Shown here piece by piece: positions 9,258 through 17,625 of a stretch of DNA of 64,000 nt. Each line of letters begins with the position of its first letter. Within the stretch, counting starts at the first letter, position 1. The notes beneath the pieces are model-generated. The model was not told the origin of the DNA, did no database searches, and saw only the letters and a program-made list of their open reading frames with translations. Origin of the DNA: JAICKM01 sp050998805 (GTDB taxonomy: Bacteria > Chloroflexota > Chloroflexia > QHBQ01 > JAICKM01); assembly GCA_050998805.1 (NCBI GenBank), contig JBPCPV010000041.1, positions 1 to 64,000 on the forward strand, read 5' to 3'. The position numbers and the translations under genes were made by a program.

Positions 9258-11780
9258 TTGCGCTCGAAACTACGGCCTAGCCTCCTAGCCATCGCAGCGG
9301 CGCTCACGGCAGCGCTGGCCGTCTGGGTGGCCTTCGCTTGGCCCAGAGGCGAAAAGTCGCTGCTACTGCCGCAACCGCTGTCGGCGATGCCGGACCTCGG
9401 AGATTGGTCCTGGAACGGGCTTGCTCAGAACGATTGGATTGCGCTCGGCCTTTGGTTGGTCGCTATTGAGTTGCTTGGTCTGTTCGTTTGGCCTCTAACG
9501 GGATATGTCTGCCGCAGCCTGCCGGATCGCGGTTATCCTCTCTGCAAGACGCTGGTGCTGGTACTCGTCGCATGGCCGGTCTGGATGGCAGCGAGCCTGC
9601 ACATCGTTCCCTTCACCGTGTGGAGCATCCTCGCCGCAATCGTGCTGGTCGCGGGCATCTCGGGGCTGCTTTGGCGGAGTAATGGAGCGGAGCTACGAGC
9701 CTGGATGCGCGACAACCGGCGGCTGATCGCAGCCTGGGAGGCGGTGTTCCTGGTGGCTTTCGGCTTTCTGCTGGCGATCCGATTAGTTGACCCCGACCTC
9801 TGGCTGCCGTTCCGGGGCGGCGAAAAGCCGATGGACTTCGGCTTCCTGAACAGCACGCTAAGGAGCGCCTGGATGCCGCCGCCCGACCCGTTCTTCTCCG
9901 GCGGCTACATCAACTACTACTACTACGGCCAATTCATCATCGCCTGCCTGATCAAGCTGCTCGGCATCCCGTCGGCGATCGGCTTCAATCTTGCGCTACC
10001 CTTGCTCTACGGGCTGCTTGTGCTCGGCGTGGGCAGCGTCGTCTACAACGCTGTGGCGGCTGCGGGGCGCGCGCGGCGGCGGACTGCTTTCGGCTGGGGG
10101 CTGGCGGGGGCGGGGTTGGTGGCTGTCGCAGGCAACCTCCAGACCAGCTTGCAGCTGTTCAGCATCACTGCCCCCGGCCTATACAGACCGCTCCTGGGAC
10201 TGTTCCACTCGTGGGGCCTCACCGCGCCCGCCATGTCGCAGCTTTTCACCGGCTTCGACTACTGGCCCGCGAGCCGCGTCGCGCCCCGTATCATTGACGA
10301 GTTCCCCTACTGGATCTTCCTCCTCGGAGACCTCCACGCCCATCTGATCTCGCTGCCGTTCCAGGCCGCCGCGCTCGGGTTAGCTTTCAGCTTTCAGCTT
10401 TCGGCTTTCAGCTTTCAGCCGGGATTCCTCGCTGCGCTCAGAATGACAGTAATCGCCCGTTTGTGTGTGACCGCGCTGACGCTGGGCACGCTGGCGGCGA
10501 TCAATACGTGGGATTTTGTGACGTATTGCGGGATTTTCGCGGCTATGGCGATGGTCGCTTGGCTGAGGCAGCGGCGGGACGCGCGGGATGGGGCAGGGAT
10601 GCGCCCGCCGCCACTCTGGGCTGTTGCCGGCGGCGTCGGCCTGCTGATCGGGCTGGCGCTGCTCGCATATGCACCGTTCTTCATGTCACTCCAGGCGTTC
10701 TACAACCAGATCCTGCCCATCACCGGCGCTATGAGGCGGACACATTTGGCTGAGTGGCTGGTGATCTGGGGGTTGTTTGCTTTCATTGTCGTGAGTTACG
10801 TGGTCATCGGCCTTCGGCGCTACCGTACCTCTTCCGGTGTGCTGCCGCACTCTGCGGGGATCGCCGTGCTGGTCGTCGCCGGACTGGGCGTGCTCGTCTG
10901 CTTGTTTCTGGCGCAGTGGCTGATCGCGCTGCTGACGGCTATGCTCGGCGGGCTGCTGGCCGTACAGATCGGCGGAGCGCGCGAGCGGGGCCTGCTGTTC
11001 GGCGGGCTGCTGCTCACCACGGCTACGGCTCTGACGCTCGGCGTGGAACTGTTCTATGTAGCCGACTTCCAGCAGAACACCGAGTGGTTCCGCCTCAACA
11101 CTGTCTTCAAGTTCTACATGCAGGCTTGGCTGCTTTTCGGTTGCGGCTCGGCAATCGCCCTATATTACACGGTCCGGGCGCTGAAACCCCTCTGGCTCAC
11201 GGCGTTCGCGCTATTGCTAGCCGGGTCGCTCGTCTTCGTCGTTGTCGGCACCCCTTCGCGCTTGGCGGAGAAGTTTGCGGTGAGGCCGAGCGCGCTCACT
11301 CTCAACGGCACCGCCTTCATGGACGGAAACAGCTTCGTCTACGGTCCGGTAACGAATACGGTGACGGTCAACCTGCGTGACGACCGCCAAGCGTATGACT
11401 GGCTTATCGCGCACTCTCACGGCTTCCCGGTGATCGCGACCGCGCCGACGCCGCCGGACGCTGAGGGTATGCTCGTCGCCACGTACACCGGCTTGCCGGT
11501 GGTCGTCGGCAGCCAGCACCAGGAGGAGCAGCGTTACCCGCAGCAGGTGGCCGCGCGGCGGGCCGACATGGCCGAACTTTTCCGCACATCGGACCCGGCG
11601 CGGGCGGTCGCTATCTTACGGAAGTACAACGCCAGCTACATCTACCTCGGCCCTTACGAGCGCGCAGTGGCGCACGATGCGCCGGGCGGCCTCGCCAAGT
11701 TCGCGGCCATGACGGACAGTACACTTGAAGTCGCATACCGAAACGAGGGAGTCACGCTCTACCGAGTGCGTGCGCCTTGA
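9258..11780 (+). CDS. DUF2298 (YYY-motif) multi-pass membrane protein
   Basis: 840 residues with about 14-16 hydrophobic segments. The family signature GGYINYYYYGQF lies about 213 residues in, followed by the conserved loops FDYWPASRV and FPYWIFLLGDLHAHL. These identify the DUF2298/Chlor_Arch_YYY family, found mainly in Chloroflexota and Archaea and thought to be GT-C-like glycosyltransferases acting on lipid-linked sugars. That role is inferred from the fold. The soluble C-terminus ends YLGPYERAVAHD. The start is a TTG 28 nt after ppdK, with an in-frame stop just before it; no ATG fits. Residues about 375-397 derive from AGCTTTC heptads plus a dispersed ATTCCTCGCTGCGCTCAGAA-type repeat. Confidence 0.8.
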   Translation: MRSKLRPSLLAIAAALTAALAVWVAFAWPRGEKSLLLPQPLSAMPDLGDWSWNGLAQNDWIALGLWLVAIELLGLFVWPLTGYVCRSLPDRGYPLCKTLVLVLVAWPVWMAASLHIVPFTVWSILAAIVLVAGISGLLWRSNGAELRAWMRDNRRLIAAWEAVFLVAFGFLLAIRLVDPDLWLPFRGGEKPMDFGFLNSTLRSAWMPPPDPFFSGGYINYYYYGQFIIACLIKLLGIPSAIGFNLALPLLYGLLVLGVGSVVYNAVAAAGRARRRTAFGWGLAGAGLVAVAGNLQTSLQLFSITAPGLYRPLLGLFHSWGLTAPAMSQLFTGFDYWPASRVAPRIIDEFPYWIFLLGDLHAHLISLPFQAAALGLAFSFQLSAFSFQPGFLAALRMTVIARLCVTALTLGTLAAINTWDFVTYCGIFAAMAMVAWLRQRRDARDGAGMRPPPLWAVAGGVGLLIGLALLAYAPFFMSLQAFYNQILPITGAMRRTHLAEWLVIWGLFAFIVVSYVVIGLRRYRTSSGVLPHSAGIAVLVVAGLGVLVCLFLAQWLIALLTAMLGGLLAVQIGGARERGLLFGGLLLTTATALTLGVELFYVADFQQNTEWFRLNTVFKFYMQAWLLFGCGSAIALYYTVRALKPLWLTAFALLLAGSLVFVVVGTPSRLAEKFAVRPSALTLNGTAFMDGNSFVYGPVTNTVTVNLRDDRQAYDWLIAHSHGFPVIATAPTPPDAEGMLVATYTGLPVVVGSQHQEEQRYPQQVAARRADMAELFRTSDPARAVAILRKYNASYIYLGPYERAVAHDAPGGLAKFAAMTDSTLEVAYRNEGVTLYRVRAP
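10382..10450 (+). repeat. AGCTTTC heptad tract plus dispersed ATTCCTCGCTGCGCTCA-type repeat inside DUF2298 gene
   Basis: Five AGCTTTC-type units are followed by a block at 10421-10447 beginning GGGATTCCTCGCTGCGCTCA and ending GAATGAC. That block resembles a dispersed intergenic repeat seen in many environmental bacterial genomes. The whole tract is read in frame. Confidence 0.8.
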
Positions 11781-11806
11781 CAGCTACAGGCGCTTACTCG
11801 TAACAT
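11777..11806 (+). promoter_or_regulatory. Promoter of the 574-residue membrane protein gene (leaderless)
   Basis: Consensus TTGACA (11777-11782), 18-nt spacer and TAACAT (11801-11806). Six nt separate the -10 box from the ATG at 11813. The -35 box contains the TGA stop codon of the preceding gene. Confidence 0.7.
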
Positions 11807-11812
11807 AGGGCG

Positions 11813-13537
11813 ATGAGCACCACTCTCGCCCCTCCTCCTGCGGCGCAAGCTACACCCACCGCGTCCGAACCGCCGGCCACGCGATCCGCCGTGCCGGGGC
11901 GCGACATGGCGCTCTTCTTGCTGCTCCTCTTTGCCACCGACTTCAGCGGGCTTCTCCACATCTACGGGCTGTCATGGCTCTACGGCGAGCCGCTCTTTCT
12001 GGGCCTCGGCTGGACGATGGTCCTCGTCGCGGCGTTCTTGCTGCTGCTGCCGTCAGCATCTCGATTGCGGAGTGCGGACTGCGGAGTGCGGACTGCGGTT
12101 TGGGCGGCGCTCGCGCTCGTTGCCGTCGTGGTGCTTACGGCGCTGGCGGGCACATTCCTGTTCCAGGCGCTTACGGAAACCCCGGTTGGGTGCGCGCGCG
12201 ACCCGCACCAGGATACGGTCCTCGGCGGTCTGCCTGCGCTACAGCTCGGTGTGCTCGGGGCGATACCGGCGACGGCCTTCGCGGTCGCCTACACACGATA
12301 CGAACGGGTGCGGCGAGGCTGCGTTGGGCTGATCGCTGTGGTACTGTTCAGCCTCTCAGTGGTCAATCTGTTGTATGACGCGCATGTGGGCAAGCACGCC
12401 TCCGACACATGGGCCATCTTGGCGGGCGGAGGGCCGGTGGTGGGGATAGGTGTCGGCCTGCTGATCTTGGCGGCCTGTGGGCTGGCTTACCTCTCCCCAG
12501 CGCGGTTTCTGGCAGCGACCGTGGGGGCGGGGCTGGCGCTGCGCGCGCTTGGCTTGGTGCTAATCCCTCTATCTATCCGCTTAGGGGATATGTTGCCCCT
12601 TGTCGGTAAGGCGGACGACCGGCTGCAAGTCCTCCAGAACCCCTATATCGTCTACAAGATGCCGTGGGATCTGCCGCTCACCTATTGGCCGCTCACCGTC
12701 CTCAGCTACCTGCCTGCATCGCTCGCGGGGCTGGACCTGCGGCTGGTCAACCTGCTCGTCGGGCCGCTCGTCGGCCTTCTGCTGTTGGTGGCCGGAGGTC
12801 GGCGGGGGCCGGGACCGGCGGCCTATGCGTTCGGCCTGCTCTACCTCGCGCCGACGATGCTCCAGTGGGACATCAGCACAGCCGCACCCCCATTCTGGCT
12901 ATGGCTCTGCGCGGCGTTCGCCGCATTGGTCGTGGCGGGGCGGCGAGGGGGCTGGTTCTTGCCGGGCGCGGCTGGCGGGGCGGCTCTGGCGGCTGCGCCC
13001 CTCGCGTTGCCGTTCCTGCCCTTCCTCGGCGTCTTGTGGCTCGGCGAGGGTTGGCGGACGGCGCTGCGGCGTGCGCTTTGGGCAGGGACGGCGCTCGGCG
13101 TGCTGGTCGGGCCGTTCGTCCTCTGGGATGCCGTGGGCTTTTGGAACGGGGCGGTCGCCTGGTTTAACGACACATCGAACCTGCCCCTGCTCAAGTGGCA
13201 GACTGACAGGAGTTGGGCGTTCGAGATCGGGCTGGCGGGGCCGATCTGGTCGGCGGGGCAAGAGGCATGGCTAAAGCCGTTGCAGATCGCGCTCGTCGGC
13301 GGCCTCTTCGTGGCGAGCCTGCTGGTGCGCCCGCGCCCGATCCGCGCGCCAGGCGACGCTCTGCGGTGGGGGGCCGCAGCCTACTTGCTCTTCATGGTCG
13401 TGAACCCGGTGATCTGGCCCTACCTGTACGTGCCTGCTCTGCTCGCGCTTGTGTTCGCGCTGCTGCCTGCCGCCGGCTCACCAGGGCGCTTGACCAGCGG
13501 CGTGCAGCCGGTCGAGAGCGGCACCGAGTTCGACTGA
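11813..13537 (+). CDS. Polytopic membrane protein, possible GT-C glycosyltransferase
   Basis: 574 residues. A Pro/Ala-rich cytosolic start (residues 1-32) precedes about 12-13 hydrophobic segments. The first extracellular loop is short and no DD/DE metal motif typical of GT39 could be identified with certainty, so the function stays open. Late segments (PVIWPYLYVPALLALVFALL) resemble GT87/mannosyltransferase ends. It follows the DUF2298 gene by 32 nt but has its own promoter. Residues 83-97 (RLRSADCGVRTAVW) come from GCGGAGT/GCGGACT heptads. The 3' end overlaps the convergent plsC by 60 nt. Confidence 0.65.
   Translation: MSTTLAPPPAAQATPTASEPPATRSAVPGRDMALFLLLLFATDFSGLLHIYGLSWLYGEPLFLGLGWTMVLVAAFLLLLPSASRLRSADCGVRTAVWAALALVAVVVLTALAGTFLFQALTETPVGCARDPHQDTVLGGLPALQLGVLGAIPATAFAVAYTRYERVRRGCVGLIAVVLFSLSVVNLLYDAHVGKHASDTWAILAGGGPVVGIGVGLLILAACGLAYLSPARFLAATVGAGLALRALGLVLIPLSIRLGDMLPLVGKADDRLQVLQNPYIVYKMPWDLPLTYWPLTVLSYLPASLAGLDLRLVNLLVGPLVGLLLLVAGGRRGPGPAAYAFGLLYLAPTMLQWDISTAAPPFWLWLCAAFAALVVAGRRGGWFLPGAAGGAALAAAPLALPFLPFLGVLWLGEGWRTALRRALWAGTALGVLVGPFVLWDAVGFWNGAVAWFNDTSNLPLLKWQTDRSWAFEIGLAGPIWSAGQEAWLKPLQIALVGGLFVASLLVRPRPIRAPGDALRWGAAAYLLFMVVNPVIWPYLYVPALLALVFALLPAAGSPGRLTSGVQPVESGTEFD
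12061..12103 (+). repeat. GCGGAGT/GCGGACT heptad tract inside the membrane protein gene
   Basis: About five heptads alternating GCGGAGT and GCGGACT, translated in frame between two transmembrane segments. Confidence 0.8.
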
Positions 13538-14146
13538 GCAGGCAGCGATCTCGGAGTCGGTTGGGCGGTGGTCGTAGAGCGCGCTTAGATCCAACGGCGG
13601 TCCATAGGCCACGGTGATCTTGGCAGGCTTGGGGAACTTCGTGCGGGGCGGCAGCGACCTATTTGTGCCTTCGATTCCGACCGGGATCAGAGGCGCTCGC
13701 GTGCGGATCGCCAGCCGGAGCGCCCCGGTGCGTAGCTCCTGCAACTCGCCGCCGGTGCTTCGCGTGCCTTCGGGGAACATGCCGAGTATCTCCCCAGCCT
13801 TCAGCACAGACAGCGCAATACGCAGCGCGCTCGCGTCTTTGCGCGTACGATCCACCGGGAAGGCACCCCACTCTGCTATCGCGCGTCCGATCAAAGGGAT
13901 TCTGAACAGTTCCTGCTTCCCCATGAAGGCAATCGGGTGCGGCGAGCGCAAAGTGTAGCCGACCAGGAACGGGTCGAGCATACTCAGATGGTTAGCCGTG
14001 ACGACCGCCGGGCCGCCGCGCGGGATATTCTCACTCCCGAGGACGCGCAACCGGCAGTAGCGCCTAAAGAGCAGCCCCCAGAGCTTCTTGCCGAACCAAT
14101 ACCACCCTGGCCCATAATGGTAGCCTTCCCGCAGGTTGTCGCGCAT
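13478..14146 (-). CDS. plsC: 1-acyl-sn-glycerol-3-phosphate acyltransferase
   Basis: 222 residues. It transfers the second acyl chain onto lysophosphatidic acid at the membrane. Acyltransferase motif I is NHLSMLD (HX4D, His53-Asp58), motif III FPEGTRS (124-130) and motif IV VGIEGTNR. The ATG at 14146 is preferred over the in-frame GTG just before it because GAGGAG then has a normal spacing. It lies 10 nt after cdsA, so lysophosphatidate acylation and CDP-diacylglycerol formation are made together. The C-terminus overlaps the convergent membrane protein gene. Confidence 0.92.
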   Translation of the reverse strand: MRDNLREGYHYGPGWYWFGKKLWGLLFRRYCRLRVLGSENIPRGGPAVVTANHLSMLDPFLVGYTLRSPHPIAFMGKQELFRIPLIGRAIAEWGAFPVDRTRKDASALRIALSVLKAGEILGMFPEGTRSTGGELQELRTGALRLAIRTRAPLIPVGIEGTNRSLPPRTKFPKPAKITVAYGPPLDLSALYDHRPTDSEIAACSVELGAALDRLHAAGQAPW

Positions 14147-14156
14147 CACGCCCTCC

Positions 14157-15011
14157 TCACGCCGCCAGACTCATGTACCCATAGACCACGAGCAGCACGA
14201 ACATGATGCTGTCGAGGCGGTCGAGCAGGCCGCCATGACCGGGGATCAGGCGGCCGCTATCCTTCGCGCCGAAGCTGCGTTTGAGCATCGACTCGCAGAG
14301 GTCGCCGATCACGCTGCCGAGGGCGATAGCCGCGCCCAGCAGCGGCACATGCCACGCGGGGATGCCCATCGGCACCGAGAAGAGGGCGACCGTGACGACA
14401 CAGAGCGCCAGGCCGCCCCAAAACCCCTCCCAGGTCTTGTTCGGGCTGATGTGCGGGATCAGCTTGCGCTTGCCGAAGGCGCGGCCTGTGAAATATGCGC
14501 CGGTGTCGGCGGCAGCCGTGGCGAGCACCACAAGGAGCAGCCACCAGCCCTCGCCGGGCGGGTGGTTCAGCCGCAGGCCGTATTGCAAGATCCCGCCGGT
14601 GTAAAGCGCCCCGCCGAGCGTCAGCCCCACATCGGTCCATGCCGCAAGCGGGTCATCGCGTCCGGCGGCGACATCACCGGCATCTCCCCGGACGGCTGCG
14701 GTGCGGCGGATGCCCACCCAGGCCAGCGTCGCAAGCAGTCCGGCCCCTGCCGCCACCAACGCCGAGGTCTCGATCAGCAGTCCAGTACGGACGCCGAGCG
14801 CGACAAGCGACGCAGGCAGAGCGAACAGCAGAGCCAGAGCAATGCCGCCGAGCCGCCAGGGCCGGTGCGCCGCCGCCGCCATACCGTAGAACTCGTTCGC
14901 ACAGATCGCTATCGCGGCCAGCAGCCCGAGCACCAGTAGCGGTCCTCTGACTGCGACGATCACGCCCGCCAGCCCCAATAGCACCACGCCGCTAACGATA
15001 CGAGTCCGCAA
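14157..15011 (-). CDS. cdsA: Phosphatidate cytidylyltransferase
   Basis: 284 residues, about eight membrane segments. It makes CDP-diacylglycerol from CTP and phosphatidic acid. The complete family signature occupies residues 241-267, from SMLKRSFGAKDSG to HGGLLDRLD, with the expected Lys-Asp and the final metal-binding Asp residues. The start is TTG at 15011 with AAGGAG 8 nt upstream. It precedes plsC; plsY, the first acyltransferase of the same pathway, lies on the other side of the 2 kb repeat block in the opposite orientation. Heptad repeats begin about 15 nt upstream of the start codon, leaving little room for a promoter next to the gene. Confidence 0.93.
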   Translation of the reverse strand: MRTRIVSGVVLLGLAGVIVAVRGPLLVLGLLAAIAICANEFYGMAAAAHRPWRLGGIALALLFALPASLVALGVRTGLLIETSALVAAGAGLLATLAWVGIRRTAAVRGDAGDVAAGRDDPLAAWTDVGLTLGGALYTGGILQYGLRLNHPPGEGWWLLLVVLATAAADTGAYFTGRAFGKRKLIPHISPNKTWEGFWGGLALCVVTVALFSVPMGIPAWHVPLLGAAIALGSVIGDLCESMLKRSFGAKDSGRLIPGHGGLLDRLDSIMFVLLVVYGYMSLAA

Positions 15012-15274
15012 GCGAAGGTCTCCTTAGCTATCAGCTATCAGCTTTCAGCTTGTCAGCTTTCAGCTTGCTGACCGCTCGTCGCTGACGGCTGATCGCTGAT
15101 CGCTGACGGCTGATAGCTTACACCAAGTCAGCGTCCTGTGCAAGCGCCCTGCGGAGTGCGGAGTGCGGAGTGCGGATTGCTGATCGCTGACGGCTGATCG
15201 CTGACAAGCTGATCGCTGATAGCTGATCGCGGGGTGCCGCAGCCAGGGCAGGAAGTGCCGGGGCCGCTCCCATA

Positions 15275-15339
15275 GATCCCCACGATCACCGAAGATCCCC
15301 ATCTCTGGGGGTTGGGGATCTTCGGTGATCGTGGGGATC
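15275..15339. repeat. Long hairpin L1
   Basis: Perfect 26-bp stem (15275-15300 with 15314-15339), 13-nt loop ATCTCTGGGGGTT. Each arm begins or ends with GATCCCC/GGGGATC. Confidence 0.95.
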
Positions 15340-15357
15340 TTTGGACGATTGCCCCCC

Positions 15358-15432
15358 CGAAGATCCCCATCGGCTACCGAAGATCCCCAACCCCCAGAGA
15401 TGGGGATCTTCGGTGATCGTGGGGATCTTCGG
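15358..15432. repeat. Long hairpin L2 (imperfect)
   Basis: Arms of about 31 nt starting CGAAGATCCCC with an internal mismatched stretch. The loop AACCCCCAGAGAT is the reverse complement of the L1 loop. It is repeated in inverted orientation as R2 at 16429-16502. Confidence 0.9.
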
Positions 15433-15551
15433 GGGTTTGGCCGCCTTCGGCGGCAGGCCCTCTGGCGCGACCGGCCGACGACCTACCGGCTGGTGGTGCG
15501 TGCGTCGCCCGATAGCCCAGACACACCCGTGGCCTCCCGACGACCAGGGGC

Positions 15552-15620
15552 AGGGGTCACGATCCGACTAAGGGAGGGGTCACGATCCGACTAAGGGAGG
15601 GGTCACGATCCGACTAAGGG
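15552..15620. repeat. Three tandem 23-bp repeats
   Basis: Three identical copies at 15552-15574, 15575-15597 and 15598-15620; the core is GGGGTCACGATCCGACTAAG. There are no spacers, so this is not a CRISPR array. Confidence 0.95.
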
Positions 15621-15951
15621 CTTGGGCTTAATTCGCCCATACAAGAAACAGTAGTACAAGAGACAGAATACAAGAAACAGTTAATACCACCACCACCACC
15701 ACCGACCCCAACGAAACGATCCCCAACGAAACGACGGTGGTGGTGGTGGTGGACGACGAGCGGTCAGCGACGAGTGCGGAGACGAGTGGGGAGTGGGGAG
15801 TGGGGAGTGCGGATTGCTGATCACTGACGGCTGATCGCTGACGGCTGATCGCTGACGGCTGAATACTCGCTCCACATTCCGCACTCCGCACTCCGCACTC
15901 CGCACTCGGCATACTCCGCACTCCGCACCCTCCCAGAGCGCGCCAGATGCC

Positions 15952-15969
15952 TTAGAACATGCGTTCTAA
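15952..15969. repeat. Central palindrome of the inverted-repeat block
   Basis: TTAGAAC, ATGC, GTTCTAA, flanked by the complementary pair CCTCCCAG and CTGGGAGG. It lies close to the symmetry axis of the block (about 15.96 kb). Confidence 0.8.
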
Positions 15970-16273
15970 AAGGCGGGCGCACTGGGAGGCCCCTCCACCC
16001 CCGGGGCCACCCCAGAAGCCCCTACAACGCGCCACAGGACGAGTGCGGAGTGCGGAGTGCGGAGTAACGACGAGTTTTGAGTTTTGAGTTGTTTGTTCGT
16101 CTGCTGAAAGCTGATAGCTGAAAGCTGATAGCTGACGGCTGATAGCTCGTCGCTGACGGCTGACGGCTGACCGCTCGTCGTCCACCACCACCACGGTCGT
16201 TTCGTTGGGGGTCGGTGGTGGTGGTGTTAACTGTTTCTTGTATTCTGTCTCTTGTACTACTGTTTCTTGTGTA

Positions 16274-16340
16274 GGCTCCTGCGGCCCCCCCCCGTCGGCT
16301 CCTGCGGCCCCCCCCGTCGGCTCCTGCGGCCCCCCCGGTC
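16274..16340. repeat. Three tandem 22-23 bp repeats (right arm)
   Basis: Copies at 16274-16296, 16297-16318 and 16319-16340, each GGCTCCTGCGGCC followed by a C-run and GTC. They occupy the place mirrored by the 23-bp repeats of the left arm but have an unrelated sequence. Confidence 0.9.
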
Positions 16341-16428
16341 TGGGCTATCGCGCCACGCACGCACCACCAGCCGATACGTTGTCGGCCGGTCGCGCCAGAG
16401 GGCCTGCCGCCGAAGGCGGCCAAACCCC

Positions 16429-16502
16429 CGAAGATCCCCACGATCACCGAAGATCCCCATCTCTGGGGGTTGGGGATCTTCGGTAGCCGATGGGGATCTT
16501 CG
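16429..16502. repeat. Long hairpin R2 (inverted copy of L2)
   Basis: Reverse complement of L2 with near identity, including the flanking arm that runs on to 16341 and matches 15433-15520. The loop is ATCTCTGGGGGTT. Confidence 0.9.
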
Positions 16503-16661
16503 GGAGCGGAGTGGGGAGTGCGGAGTGCGGAGCTCAGATCGCGGAGTTCAGATCGAGGAGTGCGGAGTGGGCAGAGGGGGATTTGCGATGGGAGATGACA
16601 AGGTTACGGGTTCAGCGACGGCGGCTGGTTCTGGGCCTTGCCGGAGGGGGAATCGTCCAAA

Positions 16662-16726
16662 GATCCCCAAGTTCACCAAAGATCCCCAACCCCCAGAGAT
16701 GGGGATCTTTGGTGAACTTGGGGATC
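16662..16726. repeat. Long hairpin R1 (compensated variant of L1)
   Basis: Perfect 26-bp stem (16662-16687 with 16701-16726) and 13-nt loop AACCCCCAGAGAT. Relative to L1 three stem positions differ and each change is matched in the opposite arm. Confidence 0.95.
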
Positions 16727-16914
16727 TATGGGAGCGGGCAGGGCACCACCTGTCCACGCTGCGCCACCCTGCGCTCCGCCGAGTAGGCAGTAGGCAGTTT
16801 CTCAGCACTCCGCACTCCGCACTCGGCGCACTCCGCACTCCGCACTCCGCACTCGTCCTGTGGCGCGTCGTAATTCATTACTCAAAACTCAAAACTCAAA
16901 ATTGCCGTCGGGCG

Positions 16915-16943
16915 TTGCGGGGGGCGGGGGTCTGGTGTATAAT
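16915..16943 (+). promoter_or_regulatory. plsY promoter
   Basis: TTGCGG (16915-16920), 17-nt spacer, TATAAT (16938-16943). Transcription would start near 16950, giving a leader of about 22 nt that carries the GGAG ribosome site. Confidence 0.8.
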
Positions 16944-16971
16944 TGGGGGACACACCGAGAGGAGAAGCGGC

Positions 16972-17625
16972 ATGGACTTCACTAGGCTGGCTATCCTGAG
17001 CATCTTGGCATACCTGATCGGCGCGATACCGACGGGGCTGATCATTGGTAAGCTGAACGGGGTGGACCTGCGTGAACACGGCAGCGGCAAGACCGGAGCC
17101 ACAAACGTCAGCCGCCTGGTCGGGCGGCGGGCGGCGCTCTTGGTCTTCGTGCTGGACGCCGCGAAGGGCGCGCTGCCGGTGGCTATCGCGCGGCTCGTCG
17201 GCTGGGGGGGCAACGCCGACGCCGAGGCGGTCGCCATCGGCTGCACTGCCTTCGCCGCGCTCGCAGGCCATATTTGGTCGGTGTGGATACGGATCTGGGC
17301 AGGCAAGTGGGGTGGAGGGCGCGGCGTCTCGACGGCGGTCGGCACGATGCTTATGGTGAACCCGTTGACCGCGCTCTTCGGCCTCGCCGTGGCCGTGCCG
17401 GTCATTCTCATCTCGCGGTATGTTTCGCTCGGCTCGATAATCGGCATCATCGCCGGGGGCCTGCTGATGATCACGCTCGTGGCGTTCGCCCACTACTCTA
17501 TTTGGCTGGCGGTGTACGTCGTCGTGGCCGGGGGGCTGGTCGTGCTGATCCACCACGACAACATTGAGCGGCTGCTCAAAGGCACGGAGCGCAAGCTGTC
17601 GTTCAAGAGCCGCCAGGGGCAATGA
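16972..17625 (+). CDS. plsY: Acyl-phosphate:glycerol-3-phosphate acyltransferase
   Basis: 217 residues, five hydrophobic segments. It acylates glycerol-3-phosphate with acyl-phosphate, the first step of phospholipid synthesis. Family motif 1 is GSGKTGATN (37-45). Motif 2 is the glycine loop KWGGGRGVST (about 112-121), slightly longer than the usual KGGKG. The ATG at 16972 is fixed by GGAG 7 nt upstream and a strong promoter; a longer in-frame extension runs through repeat DNA and is rejected. The stop overlaps the start of the Mog/MoaB gene (ATGA). Confidence 0.93.
   Translation: MDFTRLAILSILAYLIGAIPTGLIIGKLNGVDLREHGSGKTGATNVSRLVGRRAALLVFVLDAAKGALPVAIARLVGWGGNADAEAVAIGCTAFAALAGHIWSVWIRIWAGKWGGGRGVSTAVGTMLMVNPLTALFGLAVAVPVILISRYVSLGSIIGIIAGGLLMITLVAFAHYSIWLAVYVVVAGGLVVLIHHDNIERLLKGTERKLSFKSRQGQ

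Larger units (their letters stand above)
15012..16971. repeat. Non-coding repeat block: mirror-symmetric array of hairpins and heptads between cdsA and plsY
   Basis: About 1.96 kb without a credible gene. Contents in order: AGCTTTC and GCTGATC/GCTGACG heptads (15026-15232), long hairpin L1 (15275-15339), long hairpin L2 (15358-15432), a GC-rich arm (15433-15520), three 23-bp tandem repeats (15552-15620), ACAAGAAACAG repeats with (ACC)n (15641-15700), heptads (15770-15928) and a central palindrome TTAGAAC-ATGC-GTTCTAA (15952-15969). After this the same elements return in reverse order and reverse complement: heptads, (GGT)n, CTGTTTCTTGT repeats (16215-16270), three 22-23 bp tandem repeats (16274-16340), GC-rich arm (16341-16428), hairpins R2 (16429-16502) and R1 (16662-16726), and more heptads. 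Long frames through it are repeat artefacts. Confidence 0.9.

Noticed and set aside
15552..15620. Three 23-bp tandem repeats as a CRISPR remnant
   Set aside because: The copies are directly adjacent with no spacers and there are no cas genes in the window.
15625..15925. Frames of 60-100 codons inside the repeat block
   Set aside because: They translate heptads into short peptide repeats, lack ribosome sites and differ between the mirror arms.
16252..16971. N-terminal extension of plsY by 240 codons
   Set aside because: It runs through heptads and hairpins; the promoter and ribosome site lie directly before the ATG at 16972.
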